A stretch of 64,000 nt of DNA from CALMEC01 sp963777565 (GTDB lineage: Bacteria > Actinomycetota > Thermoleophilia > Miltoncostaeales > Miltoncostaeaceae): positions 1 through 64,000 of the forward strand of contig CAVZQZ010000007.1 of the NCBI GenBank assembly GCA_963777565.1, given 5' to 3'. Numbering within the stretch: the stretch's first letter is position 1; each line of letters starts with the position of its first letter. The notes beneath the pieces were generated by a model. That model ran no database searches and was not told the DNA's origin. It was given only the letters and a program-made list of their open reading frames with translations. A program made the position numbers and the translations under genes. This document shows, piece by piece, positions 44,040 to 52,637 of the stretch.

Positions 44040-45026
44040 GTGAAGAACCCGATTCGCGTTGCCGTGACCGGCGCTGCCGGCCAGATCGGCTACAGCCTGC
44101 TGCCCCGCATCACCGCCGGCGAGATGTTCGGCGCCGACCAGCCCCTCATCCTGCAACTCCTGGAGATCCCCGTCGAGGGCCCCCAGAAGGCGATGCGCGG
44201 CGTTGCGATGGAGCTCGACGACTGCGCCTCCCCCCTCCTGCACGGCATGGTGCTCGCCGACGACCCGAAGGTCGCATTCAAGGACGCCAACTGGTGCCTG
44301 CTCGTCGGCTCCAAGCCGAGGGGGCCCGGGATGGAGCGAGCCGACCTCCTCCGCGAGAACGGCAAGATCTTCGTGGAGCAGGGCAAGGCCATCGACGAGG
44401 TCGCGGCGGACGACTGCCGTGTGGCCGTCGTCGGCAACCCGTGCAACACCAACGTGATGATCGCCGCCGCGCAGGCCAAGCGCCTTCCCGCCGAGCGGTT
44501 CACCGCGATGACCCGGCTCGACCAGAACCGCGCGGTCACCCAGATCGCCCAGAAGGCCGGCGTGAAGGTCACCGACGTCGAGCGGCTCATCATCTTCGGG
44601 AACCACTCGCCGACGATGTTCGCCGACTTTGCCAACGGGACGATCAACGGCACGCCGATCATCGAGGCGATCACCGACCACGCGTGGCTTCGTGAGGAGT
44701 TCCTCCCGACGGTCGGCAAGCGCGGCGCGGCGATCATCGACGCGCGCGGTCTGTCGAGCGCGGCGTCGGCGGCGAACGCGCTGATCGACCACGTCAAGGC
44801 GCTGACGACCCCGAGCGACACGCTGCACTCCATGGCCGTGCGGTCCGACGGCAACTACGGCTTCGCGGAGGGCGTGTGGGCGTCGGTGCCGGTGCGCACC
44901 ACCGCGCCAGGCGAGTACGCCGTCGACACCAGCTTCGCCCACGACGAGTTCGCCAAGGGCAAGCTCGAGGTGACGAACGACGAGCTCGTCGGCGAGCGCG
45001 AGACCGTCGCCGACATGCTCGGATAG
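44040..45026 (+). CDS. mdh: Malate dehydrogenase
   Basis: 328 residues, of the group that resembles eukaryotic cytosolic MDH (also in Thermus and many actinobacteria). NAD motif VAVTGAAGQIGYSLLPRI, VGSKPRGPGMERADLL, GNPCNTNVMIAA, substrate-binding RLDQNRAVTQIA and catalytic His in IIFGNHSPTMFADF are all present. Oxidises malate to oxaloacetate. It follows icd by 31 bp in the same direction, so the two TCA genes are very likely one transcript. Confidence 0.96.
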   Translation: MKNPIRVAVTGAAGQIGYSLLPRITAGEMFGADQPLILQLLEIPVEGPQKAMRGVAMELDDCASPLLHGMVLADDPKVAFKDANWCLLVGSKPRGPGMERADLLRENGKIFVEQGKAIDEVAADDCRVAVVGNPCNTNVMIAAAQAKRLPAERFTAMTRLDQNRAVTQIAQKAGVKVTDVERLIIFGNHSPTMFADFANGTINGTPIIEAITDHAWLREEFLPTVGKRGAAIIDARGLSSAASAANALIDHVKALTTPSDTLHSMAVRSDGNYGFAEGVWASVPVRTTAPGEYAVDTSFAHDEFAKGKLEVTNDELVGERETVADMLG

Positions 45027-45031
45027 CTTCG

Positions 45032-45772
45032 TTGGGGTCGACGGCGGCAGACGCGCCTCGCCTGTCCGTCGTCCTGCCCGCATACAACGAGGAGGCCAGG
45101 CTGCCGGCGACGCTGGCGGCCTGGTCGGAGTTCCTCGCGGCGCAGCCGTACCGGTGGGAGCTCGTGGTCGCCGACGACGGGAGCCGTGACGGCACCGCCG
45201 CCGCGGCGGACGACTTCGCCTCCGGCCATCCCGGGGTGTGCGTGGTGCGCCTCCCCCAGAACCGCGGCAAGGGGGGCGCCGTGCGCGAGGGCGTCCTCGC
45301 AGCGCGTGGCGACGTGATCCTCTTCGCCGACGCCGACCTCGGCATCCCGGCGCACTTCGCTGCCGCGGCGCTCGCCACGATCGACGCCGGCGCCGACGTT
45401 GCGACGGGGGAGCGCAGCCTGCGCACCTACGCCAGCGAGGAGCGGAGCGTCACCCGATTGCTGGCGGGGCTCGCCGTGCAGATCAGTCGCCGCGTGCTCG
45501 CGCTGACGTTCGTGCGTGACAGCCAGTGCGGCTTCAAGGCGTTTCGTCGTGGCGCCGCGAATGCGATCTTCTCCCGAGCGCTGATCGACTCGTTCGCGTT
45601 TGACATCGAGGTGCTCTACCTCGCGCGACGCCTCGGTTATCGGGTGCGTCCCTTCCCGGTGGAGATGGCGTTTCGCGCCGGCTCGACGTACGACGTGCGC
45701 ACGCACCTGCCGAGGTTCCTCGCCGACATCGCTCGTGTTCGGGCAAACGCCTTCCGCGGGCGCTACCGCTGA
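45032..45772 (+). CDS. Dolichyl-phosphate-sugar synthase-like glycosyltransferase (GT2)
   Basis: About 246 residues from TTG 45032, 5 bp after mdh. GT-A fold: LSVVLPAYNEEARLPATLAA, ELVVADDGSRDGTAAAADDF, PQNRGKGGAVREGVLAARGD and FADADLGIPAHF (DxD). RDSQCGFKAFRRGAANAIF followed by FDIEVLYLARRLGYRV is typical of the DPG/DPM synthase group, which loads glucose or mannose on a polyprenyl phosphate. No C-terminal membrane helices, as in ALG5-like short forms. TTG is the only near-upstream start and lacks a clear ribosome site; coupling to mdh could explain this. Confidence 0.85.
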   Translation: MGSTAADAPRLSVVLPAYNEEARLPATLAAWSEFLAAQPYRWELVVADDGSRDGTAAAADDFASGHPGVCVVRLPQNRGKGGAVREGVLAARGDVILFADADLGIPAHFAAAALATIDAGADVATGERSLRTYASEERSVTRLLAGLAVQISRRVLALTFVRDSQCGFKAFRRGAANAIFSRALIDSFAFDIEVLYLARRLGYRVRPFPVEMAFRAGSTYDVRTHLPRFLADIARVRANAFRGRYR

Positions 45773-45825
45773 TGATGTCTCCGGGTCCCGGCACGACGGG
45801 CGACGACCCACCGGCGGTGTGACGC

Positions 45826-46425
45826 ATGGGACGACGGGGATTCCTGGCGGGCGCGACGGTCGACCTCTACACCGGGGGTCGTGCGGCGGTCACGTTCGAT
45901 GCCCCTCCGGGGCGCTGGCCGGCGCACGAGGCGGCGGACCGTCTGTTGCTCGTCGTGGGGCTCCCGGTGATCGCCATGAACGCCGTCGAGACGTCCGGGG
46001 TGAATTGGCTCCAGGGGCGGCTGCGCCAGGTCGCGCTGATGCTGAGCGCTCCCAGCGAGGCCGTGTACGAGCCCGAGGTGGCCGTCGTGACATCCGCCGG
46101 GCCCGGTGACCTGCGGGTCGAGCTGCGGCTCACGCACTCGCCGGTCGGACCGAGCCCGTCGCTCGGCGATCGCTCGGTCGGCATCCAGTCGCTCGCGCTG
46201 GCGATGGAGGCGGTGGCACTGGTCGTCTTCGAGGACGCACCCGCCGACGAGCGCCTCGCGGCGGCGCTTGCGATCGAGGGCGTGCTCGCGTGGTTCTACG
46301 ATGCGAGCCCCGGCCACCGACCACCGGCGCAGGCCATGGGCTACGCGCTGGCTTATGCTGCCGCCCGGTTCGAGGGAGTCGGCCGCCCCGTTCCCTCCGC
46401 ACTCATGGACGCCGCCGCAGACTGA
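45826..46425 (+). CDS. Uncharacterised 199-residue soluble protein
   Basis: From ATG 45826. No signal peptide or membrane helix. Landmarks: LAGATVDLYTGGRAAVTFDA near the start, MLSAPSEAVYEPEVAVVTSA in the middle, and a helical C-terminal half (LALAMEAVALVVFEDAPADE, MGYALAYAAARFEGVG). GC and codon pattern match the chromosome, so it is probably a real gene. It lies 53 bp after the glycosyltransferase and converges with the NlpC/P60 gene. I do not recognise the family. Confidence 0.6.
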   Translation: MGRRGFLAGATVDLYTGGRAAVTFDAPPGRWPAHEAADRLLLVVGLPVIAMNAVETSGVNWLQGRLRQVALMLSAPSEAVYEPEVAVVTSAGPGDLRVELRLTHSPVGPSPSLGDRSVGIQSLALAMEAVALVVFEDAPADERLAAALAIEGVLAWFYDASPGHRPPAQAMGYALAYAAARFEGVGRPVPSALMDAAAD

Positions 46426-46433
46426 GACGTGGT

Positions 46434-47720
46434 CTAGGCCGGCGCGACGCGGCGCCCACCAGCGAACTGTCGCGCGTAGTACGACTCATCGATCGAGCTG
46501 ATCTTCACGACGTCACCTGTATGCGGCGAATGCACGAACTGGTGCTTTGGTCCGCCGACGTACAGTCCCATGTGGTGGATGTACCCGGAGCTGTCGGCGA
46601 AGAACACCAGATCACCGGGGAGGAGTTGGGCGACAGTTGGGATGCGCAGCCCCACGCTCGCCTGGTCTGCGGCGACGCGCGGCAGCGTGATGCCCTGCTG
46701 CTTGAAGACGTACCAGGTGAATCCTGAGCAGTCGAAGCCGGTGTTCGGCGATGTGCCGCCCCACAGGTACGGAAGACCGAGGTAGGTGAGCGCCAGGTCG
46801 AGCGCAGCCCGCGCCTTCGCCGACGTTGCCCCCTCGATCGGCTTCGACGGCCCGAGCGCAACCGGCGCTGGTGTGCCCAGACGGGGCTTGAATACCAGCG
46901 TCCCCATTGCGGGCGCGTACCGGAATGACGCCGGGTAGGGCATCGAGCCCTTCTTCAGCGTCAACTGCCGGGTAACCCCCACCGCCTTGGTCGTGAAGAC
47001 GCGCTCGCCGTCCAGGCCGAGGTACAGGGGGTCGTCAGCGGTGAAGTCGAAAGGAGCGGTCGAGAGCTTGCGCTGAGTGAGCACGCGTGAGCGCAAGGCG
47101 ATTGCCCCCGCACGCAGCGCCGACGGCGCCTTCGCTCCCCACGCGGGGGGCATGTCGCCGGGGAGCGTCCCGAGGAGGTAGTTCTCGACGTCCACGTGGT
47201 TGGCCATGCTGATCGTGCTCTGGCGACCCGCGAAGAACCGCAGGGCGCCGCGGTAGCGACGGTCGAGCGGGTCGGCGACCCGGATGCCGGCCGGGCTGGT
47301 GCCGGAGTCGACAACGATCGGGCCCGTGAGCGCGTACGTGACACTTGGGTCATCCAGATCCGACACGCGGTACTTGCCGCCGGAGCGCTTCACCTGGAAG
47401 CGGTGCGTCGCGATAAGCGTTCGCCGGTTCGTCGGGTTCGCCTCATCCGTGAGCACCAGGTCGGTCTGCCCCGAGAACACGATGGCAGGGACCTCGTCCA
47501 GCAGCAGGACACGGATGGGCGCTTCCTGGCTCCGAACGAGCCGGGTGCCCGGAAACGCCTGCCGCAGGATCTGCGGCGTGGTCTTGCCCTTCTTGGCGGC
47601 CCGCAGCACATCCAGCTTCGTCATTTGCTTCGCCGCGCTCGCCGTGCCCACTAGGGCCAGCGACAGAATCGCAACAAACATGACACCCAGCTTGCGGGAG
47701 ACGACATTCGCTCGACGCAC
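46434..47720 (-). CDS. Secreted SpoIID-domain plus NlpC/P60 fusion, cell-wall hydrolase
   Basis: 428 residues. Signal peptide LGVMFVAILSLALVGTASAA. The middle (about 45-260) matches the SpoIID/LytB domain: IRVLLLDEVPAIVFSG, YRGALRFFAGRQSTISMANH, VDVENYLLGTLPGDMPPAWG (the E in NYL-G usually precedes PxEMP) and ALRAGAIALRSRVL. The last 130 residues are an NlpC/P60 peptidase: YLGLPYLWGGTSPNTGFDCS with catalytic Cys, DLVFFADSSGYIHHMGLYVG with catalytic His, and HSPHTGDVV. SpoIID proteins cut glycan strands and NlpC/P60 cuts stem peptides, so one protein could carry both activities. The combination is uncommon. Confidence 0.8.
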   Translation of the reverse strand: MRRANVVSRKLGVMFVAILSLALVGTASAAKQMTKLDVLRAAKKGKTTPQILRQAFPGTRLVRSQEAPIRVLLLDEVPAIVFSGQTDLVLTDEANPTNRRTLIATHRFQVKRSGGKYRVSDLDDPSVTYALTGPIVVDSGTSPAGIRVADPLDRRYRGALRFFAGRQSTISMANHVDVENYLLGTLPGDMPPAWGAKAPSALRAGAIALRSRVLTQRKLSTAPFDFTADDPLYLGLDGERVFTTKAVGVTRQLTLKKGSMPYPASFRYAPAMGTLVFKPRLGTPAPVALGPSKPIEGATSAKARAALDLALTYLGLPYLWGGTSPNTGFDCSGFTWYVFKQQGITLPRVAADQASVGLRIPTVAQLLPGDLVFFADSSGYIHHMGLYVGGPKHQFVHSPHTGDVVKISSIDESYYARQFAGGRRVAPA

Positions 47721-47751
47721 CGGGCCACCCTACCAAACGCCCCACGGGTCC

Positions 47752-48003
47752 CTAGCGGTGTCGGTGCGACCGCCCATGACGTTTGAGAAATTCCCGCTCA
47801 TCCAGGTATTCCAGGTCACGGGCGAACAGCGCGCCGAGCGCGGTCGCCTCGACCTCCGGCCCGTCGACCGGAGCGCGGATGACGATCCTCCGCGACGCCC
47901 GGTCGACGACCAGCACCTCGAACCGTGGCGGGTGTCGCGCGAGGGGGCCGAGCATCATGCGAAGCATCGACGCCTTGGCCGGTTCGGGGCGCTGGAGCAC
48001 CAC
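47752..48003 (-). CDS. Small basic soluble protein, unknown
   Basis: 83 residues, start GTG 48003 with GGAGG directly before it. Predicted alpha/beta: ASMLRMMLGPLARHPPRFEV, LVVDRASRRIVIRAPVDGPE and a basic His-rich end (HGRSHRHR). It starts 23 bp after the stop of the LapA-domain gene in the same direction and is probably cotranscribed. No family recognised. Confidence 0.5.
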   Translation of the reverse strand: MVLQRPEPAKASMLRMMLGPLARHPPRFEVLVVDRASRRIVIRAPVDGPEVEATALGALFARDLEYLDEREFLKRHGRSHRHR

Positions 48004-48026
48004 CTCCAGTGTGAGCGCCGCGGAGA

Positions 48027-48305
48027 TCAGGCCCCCTGCTTGCTGGCCTTCCGCTTCGCGCGGTACCGCCGCACCTGGCCCGGCAGCAGCCAGCCGCTCA
48101 GGAACCCCAGGACGAGCGACGAGATGATGACCCAGATCAGCGACGAGGTCGTCGTGAAGAAGACGAAGCTCACCTTGACGTCGCGGGTGTTCCTGAAGAT
48201 GAAGGTGACCAGCAGGATCCCGACCACGACGAGGACCCCGACCCGGATCAGCTGCCGGCGCTGGCGCTCGTCGAGCCCGTCGCCGGGCGGTGTGGGATCG
48301 GCCAT
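48027..48305 (-). CDS. LapA (DUF1049) domain membrane protein
   Basis: 92 residues. Two hydrophobic helices (LIRVGVLVVVGILLVTFIF and LIWVIISSLVLGFLSGWLL) flank the family motif NTRDVKVSFVFFTTTSSL; the end is basic (RRYRAKRKASKQ). LapA/LapB relatives help assemble or regulate envelope polysaccharides in some bacteria; the role here is unknown. The ATG overlaps the stop of the aminotransferase by one base. Confidence 0.85.
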   Translation of the reverse strand: MADPTPPGDGLDERQRRQLIRVGVLVVVGILLVTFIFRNTRDVKVSFVFFTTTSSLIWVIISSLVLGFLSGWLLPGQVRRYRAKRKASKQGA

Positions 48306-49399
48306 CAGGCCGCCGTGAGCGCCTCGGAGAAGACGCCGCCGAGCCGTTCCATCCCGTCCGCGATCTCCGGCGTGCCGACCCCGCTGTAGGCCAGTCTGAG
48401 GGTTCGCTCGCCGCCGGTCACGAAGCAGTCGCTGCCCCTGACGTACTGCACGCCTGCCTGCTGCGCCGAGTCGAAGAGGGCGTCGGCCGACAGCGGCTCC
48501 GGCAGCTCGAGCCACAGGAAGAACCCTCCCTGCGGTGGGGTGCAGCGTGTGCCCTCGGGCATGTGGCGGAGCCCCTCGACCATGGCGTCGCGGCGTTCGC
48601 GCATGAGGCCGGTCACCCGCTCGACGTTCGGGCCGAACTGGCCGTCGGCCACGATGCGGTGGATGGCCGCCTCCGCGAGGAGCGACGGCGAGATGTAGGT
48701 GCGGGAGGCCACGGCGACGAGGCCCGCGGCGATCGCGGTGGGCGCGACGATGTACCCGACGCGCAGCCCGGGCGCGACCGTCTTCGAGTAGGACGACGTG
48801 AAGATCACCCGCTCCGTGCCCCCGAGCGACTCGATGCTCGGCAGGTGCTCCCCCTCGAACCGCAGGAGCCCGTAGGGGTCGTCTTCGAGGATCAGGAAGT
48901 CGTGTCGCTCGGCGAGCTCGACCAGCGCGCGGCGCTTCTCCAGGCTGATGGTGGCGCCGCTCGGGTTCTGGAAGTTGGGGATGGTGTAGAGGAGCTTCGG
49001 CACCCGGCCGGCGGCGCATGCGGCCGCGAGGACGTCGACGTCGAGTCCGTCGTCGTCCACCGGGACCGGCAGCACCTCGACGCGATGGAGCCTCGCCTGC
49101 AGCAGCGCCCGGTCGTACGTCGGGGCCTCCACGGCGAGCAGGTCGCCCGGGCCGAGCATGCTGTCGAGCAGGAACACGAAGCCCTGCAGCGACCCGTTGG
49201 TGATGAACACGCGGTCGGCGACGACACCGTGGTTCGCGGCGATCAGCTCACGGAGGGGCGGGTACCCGTGCCCCGTGCCGTAGGACAGGATCCGCGTGGC
49301 ATCGGCCGCGAGGGCGGCGATCGCGGCCTGCCCGACGAGGGCACCCGAGAGGGCCTCCGGGCACGGTGCGCCTCGGGCGAAGGAGATGGTTGCGCTCAC
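48305..49399 (-). CDS. PLP-dependent aminotransferase, 2-aminoadipate transaminase-like
   Basis: 364 residues, fold type I. Visible: ILSYGTGHGYPPLRELIAAN, ITNGSLQGFVFLLDSML, PNFQNPSGATISLEKRRALV, EDDPYGLLRFEGEHLPSI and the PLP-binding lysine in TSSYSKTVAPGLRVGYI. This matches the LysN/kynurenine-aminotransferase-II subgroup, without the GntR DNA-binding domain of MocR regulators. It is slightly shorter than usual at the N-terminus. Start GTG 49399. The substrate is likely 2-aminoadipate or an aromatic or branched amino acid. Confidence 0.88.
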   Translation of the reverse strand: MSATISFARGAPCPEALSGALVGQAAIAALAADATRILSYGTGHGYPPLRELIAANHGVVADRVFITNGSLQGFVFLLDSMLGPGDLLAVEAPTYDRALLQARLHRVEVLPVPVDDDGLDVDVLAAACAAGRVPKLLYTIPNFQNPSGATISLEKRRALVELAERHDFLILEDDPYGLLRFEGEHLPSIESLGGTERVIFTSSYSKTVAPGLRVGYIVAPTAIAAGLVAVASRTYISPSLLAEAAIHRIVADGQFGPNVERVTGLMRERRDAMVEGLRHMPEGTRCTPPQGGFFLWLELPEPLSADALFDSAQQAGVQYVRGSDCFVTGGERTLRLAYSGVGTPEIADGMERLGGVFSEALTAA

Positions 49400-49518
49400 G
49401 GGCGGAGCCTACCAACGCTCGCCGGGCGCCGGCCTCGCGGCTCCGGCGCCGCACCCACCGCGACGGAAGGTGTTTCCGCAGGTGGCCGGCCGCCGTATTC
49501 GGCAGTGCTATCTTCAAA

Positions 49519-49534
49519 GTTCGGCATGCCGAAC
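49519..49534. promoter_or_regulatory. Perfect 16-bp palindrome at the mntH start (candidate MntR/DtxR operator)
   Basis: GTTCGGCATGCCGAAC, symmetric over all 16 bases, overlaps the mntH ATG (49526). A -10-like TATCTT at 49509-49514 puts transcription start at or beside it. DtxR/MntR family repressors use such inverted repeats, and Mn transporters are their classic targets; the regulator is not in the window. Confidence 0.6.
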
Positions 49535-50869
49535 ACGCCCGCGCCTCCGGCGGAGACGCCGCTCCCCCCTCGCACGATCGACCCCGCCGGGACCGCGCTG
49601 CCCGGCGAACGGCGGGTGCTCTCGGCGGCGGAGCAGTCGCTCCGCGGCGACCGGCGAGGGATTCGGTCGTTGTGGCCGTTTCTCGGTCCCGCGTTCGTCG
49701 CCTCGGTCGCCTACATCGACCCCGGGAACTTCGCGACGAACGTCGCCGCGGGCGCGAAGTACGGCTACATGCTGCTCTGGGTCGTCCTGATGTCGAACCT
49801 CATGGCGATGCTCATCCAGTCCATGAGCGCCAAGCTCGGCATCGCCACCGGGCTCAACCTGGCCGAGGCCTGCCGGGAGCGCTACCGGCGGCCGGTGTCA
49901 CTGGCGCTGTGGGTCCAGGCCGAGTTCATCGCCATGGCGACCGACCTGGCCGAGGTGATCGGCGCGGCCCTGGGCATGAACCTGCTCTTCGGCATCCCGC
50001 TGTTTCCCGCGGCTGTGATCGCCGGTGCGTTCTCCTTTGGGATCCTCGCGCTTCAGACGTACGGCGGGTTCCGGCGGCTCGAGGCCGTGATCGTGGGGTT
50101 CGTCGGCATCATCATCGTCGGGTTCGCGGTGCAGGTGGTGGCTGCGAGTCCGTCGGGATCCGGCATCCTCACCGGTCTGACGACCCCGAAGTTCGACGGC
50201 ACCGAAAGCATCCTGCTCGCCGTCGGCATCCTCGGCGCGACGGTGATGCCGCACGTCATCTATCTGCACTCGGCGCTCACCCAGCAGCGGGTCACGCCGC
50301 GTGGCGACCGGGAGCGGCTCCGGCTCTTCCGGTTCGAGCGCACCGACGTGATCATCGCCATGTCCCTCGCCGGGGCCGTGAACCTGGGCATGATCGTGAT
50401 GGCCGCCGGCGTGTTCCACAGCCGTGGCCTCACGGAGATCGGCGACATCGACGAGGTCGCACGCGGACTCGGTGACATCATCGGCACCCATGCGGAGATC
50501 TTCTTCGGCATCGCCCTACTGGCGTCTGGGCTTTCGGCGACCTCGGTCGGGACCCTGGCCGGTCAGGTGGTCATGCAGGGGTTCATCCGGCGGCGGATCC
50601 CGATCTTCCTCCGCCGTGCGATCACGCTCGCGCCTGCGCTCCTGATCGTCGCGATCGGCGTGAACGCCTCCCACGCCTTGGTGCTGAGCCAGGTGGTGCT
50701 GTCATTCGGGATCCCGTTCGCGCTGATCCCGCTGGTGCTGATCTGCCGCGACCGCCGAGCGATGGGCAACCTCGTCAACACGCGTGGCACCAATGCGCTC
50801 GCCTACGTGGTCACCGCTCTCATCGTCGGTCTCAACCTCTTCCTGCTGCAGCAAACCCTCTTCGGGTAG
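49526..50869 (+). CDS. mntH: Nramp-family divalent metal (Mn2+) transporter
   Basis: 447 residues with eleven helices, using the proton gradient to import Mn2+ or Fe2+. The metal site is intact: DPGN in VASVAYIDPGNFATNVAAG (helix 1) and MPH in LGATVMPHVIYLHSALTQQR (helix 6). ATG 49526 is used; it lies in a palindrome and gives a 45-residue polar, Pro-rich N-terminus. A later GTG (GERRVLSAAEQ) would shorten it to the conserved core. Transcript start near the ATG suggests a short or absent leader. Confidence 0.93.
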   Translation: MPNTPAPPAETPLPPRTIDPAGTALPGERRVLSAAEQSLRGDRRGIRSLWPFLGPAFVASVAYIDPGNFATNVAAGAKYGYMLLWVVLMSNLMAMLIQSMSAKLGIATGLNLAEACRERYRRPVSLALWVQAEFIAMATDLAEVIGAALGMNLLFGIPLFPAAVIAGAFSFGILALQTYGGFRRLEAVIVGFVGIIIVGFAVQVVAASPSGSGILTGLTTPKFDGTESILLAVGILGATVMPHVIYLHSALTQQRVTPRGDRERLRLFRFERTDVIIAMSLAGAVNLGMIVMAAGVFHSRGLTEIGDIDEVARGLGDIIGTHAEIFFGIALLASGLSATSVGTLAGQVVMQGFIRRRIPIFLRRAITLAPALLIVAIGVNASHALVLSQVVLSFGIPFALIPLVLICRDRRAMGNLVNTRGTNALAYVVTALIVGLNLFLLQQTLFG

Positions 50870-50894
50870 CGCCGTCCGGCGCTCGGCACAGACG

Positions 50895-51647
50895 TCAGGC
50901 GACGATCTCGACCGGCACGCCCGGGGCGGCGTAGCGCTGGAGCGCCCGCACGCCGTCGCGCGACATCCGGACGCAGCCGTGCGACACGGCCTGGCCGAGC
51001 ACGCCGGAGTTCGGCCATCCGTGGATGCCCACGATGCCGTCCCCGCCGGCGAAGGTGCGCAGCACGTTGCTGTGCGCGGTGAGCACCAGGATGTACGGGC
51101 CCAGCTGGCCCCCGGTCGGCACCGGATCCCAGATCGCGAAGAGCCCCTTCGGCGTCGGCGTGCCGCCCGTTCCCACCGCGGCCCGGAACGTCTTGATGGG
51201 CACGCCCTTGCGGAACACCTGGACCGTGCGCGACCCGGTCTTGACCCGGATCCACGTCACGTTTCGGTGCACGTCGACCGCGGCCTCCGGAACCCATCCC
51301 TGTATGCCGTTGGGGCGCTTCGGGAGCTGGATGCGGATCCAGGTCTTGTTCTTGATGACCTTCGCGCCGGTGACCATGTAGATGCCGGGTCCCTGCGAGT
51401 AGGGCGTGTAGTGGCGCAGGCTCATCACGCTGCGACCGCCCGGCGTTCGCCGCGCGGCGACGGGGTAGAGGACCCTCGCGGTCCACGACTCGTCGATCCT
51501 CGGCGGACCGGGAAGCGCCGGTGTCGCCGCCGAAGTCGCCGCGGGAACGGCGGTCGTCGGCGGCGTCTCAGCCGCCGCGATCGCCGTGCCGACGAGCACG
51601 ACTGACACCGCGCCCACGCCGGTGAGCGTACGTCGAATACAACACAT
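50895..51647 (-). CDS. L,D-transpeptidase (YkuD domain)
   Basis: 250 residues. Signal segment LTGVGAVSVVLVGTAIAAAE, an SH3-like middle (WIRIQLPKRPNGIQGWVPEA), then the catalytic YkuD domain: TVQVFRKGVPIKTFRAAVGT, FAGGDGIVGIHGWPNSG and the active-site SHGCVRMSRDGV with nucleophilic Cys. It makes 3-3 cross-links in peptidoglycan or attaches proteins to it. ATG 51647 has GGTGAAGG upstream. It converges with mntH. Confidence 0.93.
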   Translation of the reverse strand: MCCIRRTLTGVGAVSVVLVGTAIAAAETPPTTAVPAATSAATPALPGPPRIDESWTARVLYPVAARRTPGGRSVMSLRHYTPYSQGPGIYMVTGAKVIKNKTWIRIQLPKRPNGIQGWVPEAAVDVHRNVTWIRVKTGSRTVQVFRKGVPIKTFRAAVGTGGTPTPKGLFAIWDPVPTGGQLGPYILVLTAHSNVLRTFAGGDGIVGIHGWPNSGVLGQAVSHGCVRMSRDGVRALQRYAAPGVPVEIVA

Positions 51648-51767
51648 CCTTCACCAGGTTAGCTGCCGCGTCCGGCCGGACGAAAATCGCGGGGTGAACC
51701 GCGGGACGGGCCGGTCGGGGGCTACGGCGTTGATTTCGCGCGCCGCGACCCCCTTCCGAGCCACCTG

Positions 51768-52637
51768 CTAGCCGAGGCGCTCCTTGACGAATTGGGCGAC
51801 CTCGGTCGGGTTCGTCCCGACGCGCACGCCCTTGGCCTCGAGGGCCTCCTTCTTCGCCTGGGCGGTGCCCGAGGAGCCCGTGATGATGGCCCCGGCGTGG
51901 CCCATCTGCTTGCCGGGCGGCGCCTGGAAGCCCGCGATGTACGCGACGACGGGCGTGGTCATCTGCTCGGCGATGAACTCCGCAGCCTTCTCCTCCTCGC
52001 TGCCGCCGATCTCGCCGACCATCACCACCAGGTCGGTCTCCGGGTCGGCCTCGAACCGGCTGAGGATGTCGATGAAGGAGCTCCCCACGACCGGGTCGCC
52101 GCCGATGCCGACCACGGTGCTCTGGCCGATCCCGACGAGCGCGAGCTCCTTGGAGATCTGGTAGGTGAGGGTGCCGCTGCGGCTGACCAGGCCGACCCGG
52201 CCCGGCTGGAACACCTGCGTGGGCATGATTCCGACGGTCGCCCGTCCCGGGCTGATCACCCCCGGGCAGTTCGGCCCGACGAGCATCTGGCTGCCGCGCC
52301 TGAGGTGAGTGTAGACGCGGAGCATGTCGTGGGCGGGAATGCCCTCGGTGATGCAGATGATGAGCTCGACGCCGCTTTCGATCGCCTCGTAGAGGGCGTC
52401 GGTGGCGAACCGCGGCGGCACGAACACCATCGCCGTATTCGCCTGCGTCTCCTGAACAGCATGGTGGAGGGTGTTGAAGACCGGGATGCCGTCGACGTCC
52501 TGGCCGCCCTTCCCAGGCGTGACGCCCGCGACCACGTTCGTGCCGTAGGCCTTGTTGCGCCCCGCGTGGAACGCGCCCTCGCGACCCGTAATGCCCTGCA
52601 CCACGAGCCGGGTGTTCTGGTCGACGAGGATGCTCAC
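51768..52637 (-). CDS. sucD: Succinyl-CoA synthetase subunit alpha
   Basis: 289 residues from GTG 52637 (ribosome site GAAGGAGG). CoA-binding domain LVVQGITGREGAFHAGRNKA and VGPNCPGVISPGRATVGIMP; the phosphorylated catalytic His is in GKQMGHAGAIITGSSGTAQA. With SucC it interconverts succinyl-CoA and succinate with ATP or GTP formation. It overlaps the sucC stop by 4 nt. Confidence 0.97.
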   Translation of the reverse strand: MSILVDQNTRLVVQGITGREGAFHAGRNKAYGTNVVAGVTPGKGGQDVDGIPVFNTLHHAVQETQANTAMVFVPPRFATDALYEAIESGVELIICITEGIPAHDMLRVYTHLRRGSQMLVGPNCPGVISPGRATVGIMPTQVFQPGRVGLVSRSGTLTYQISKELALVGIGQSTVVGIGGDPVVGSSFIDILSRFEADPETDLVVMVGEIGGSEEEKAAEFIAEQMTTPVVAYIAGFQAPPGKQMGHAGAIITGSSGTAQAKKEALEAKGVRVGTNPTEVAQFVKERLG

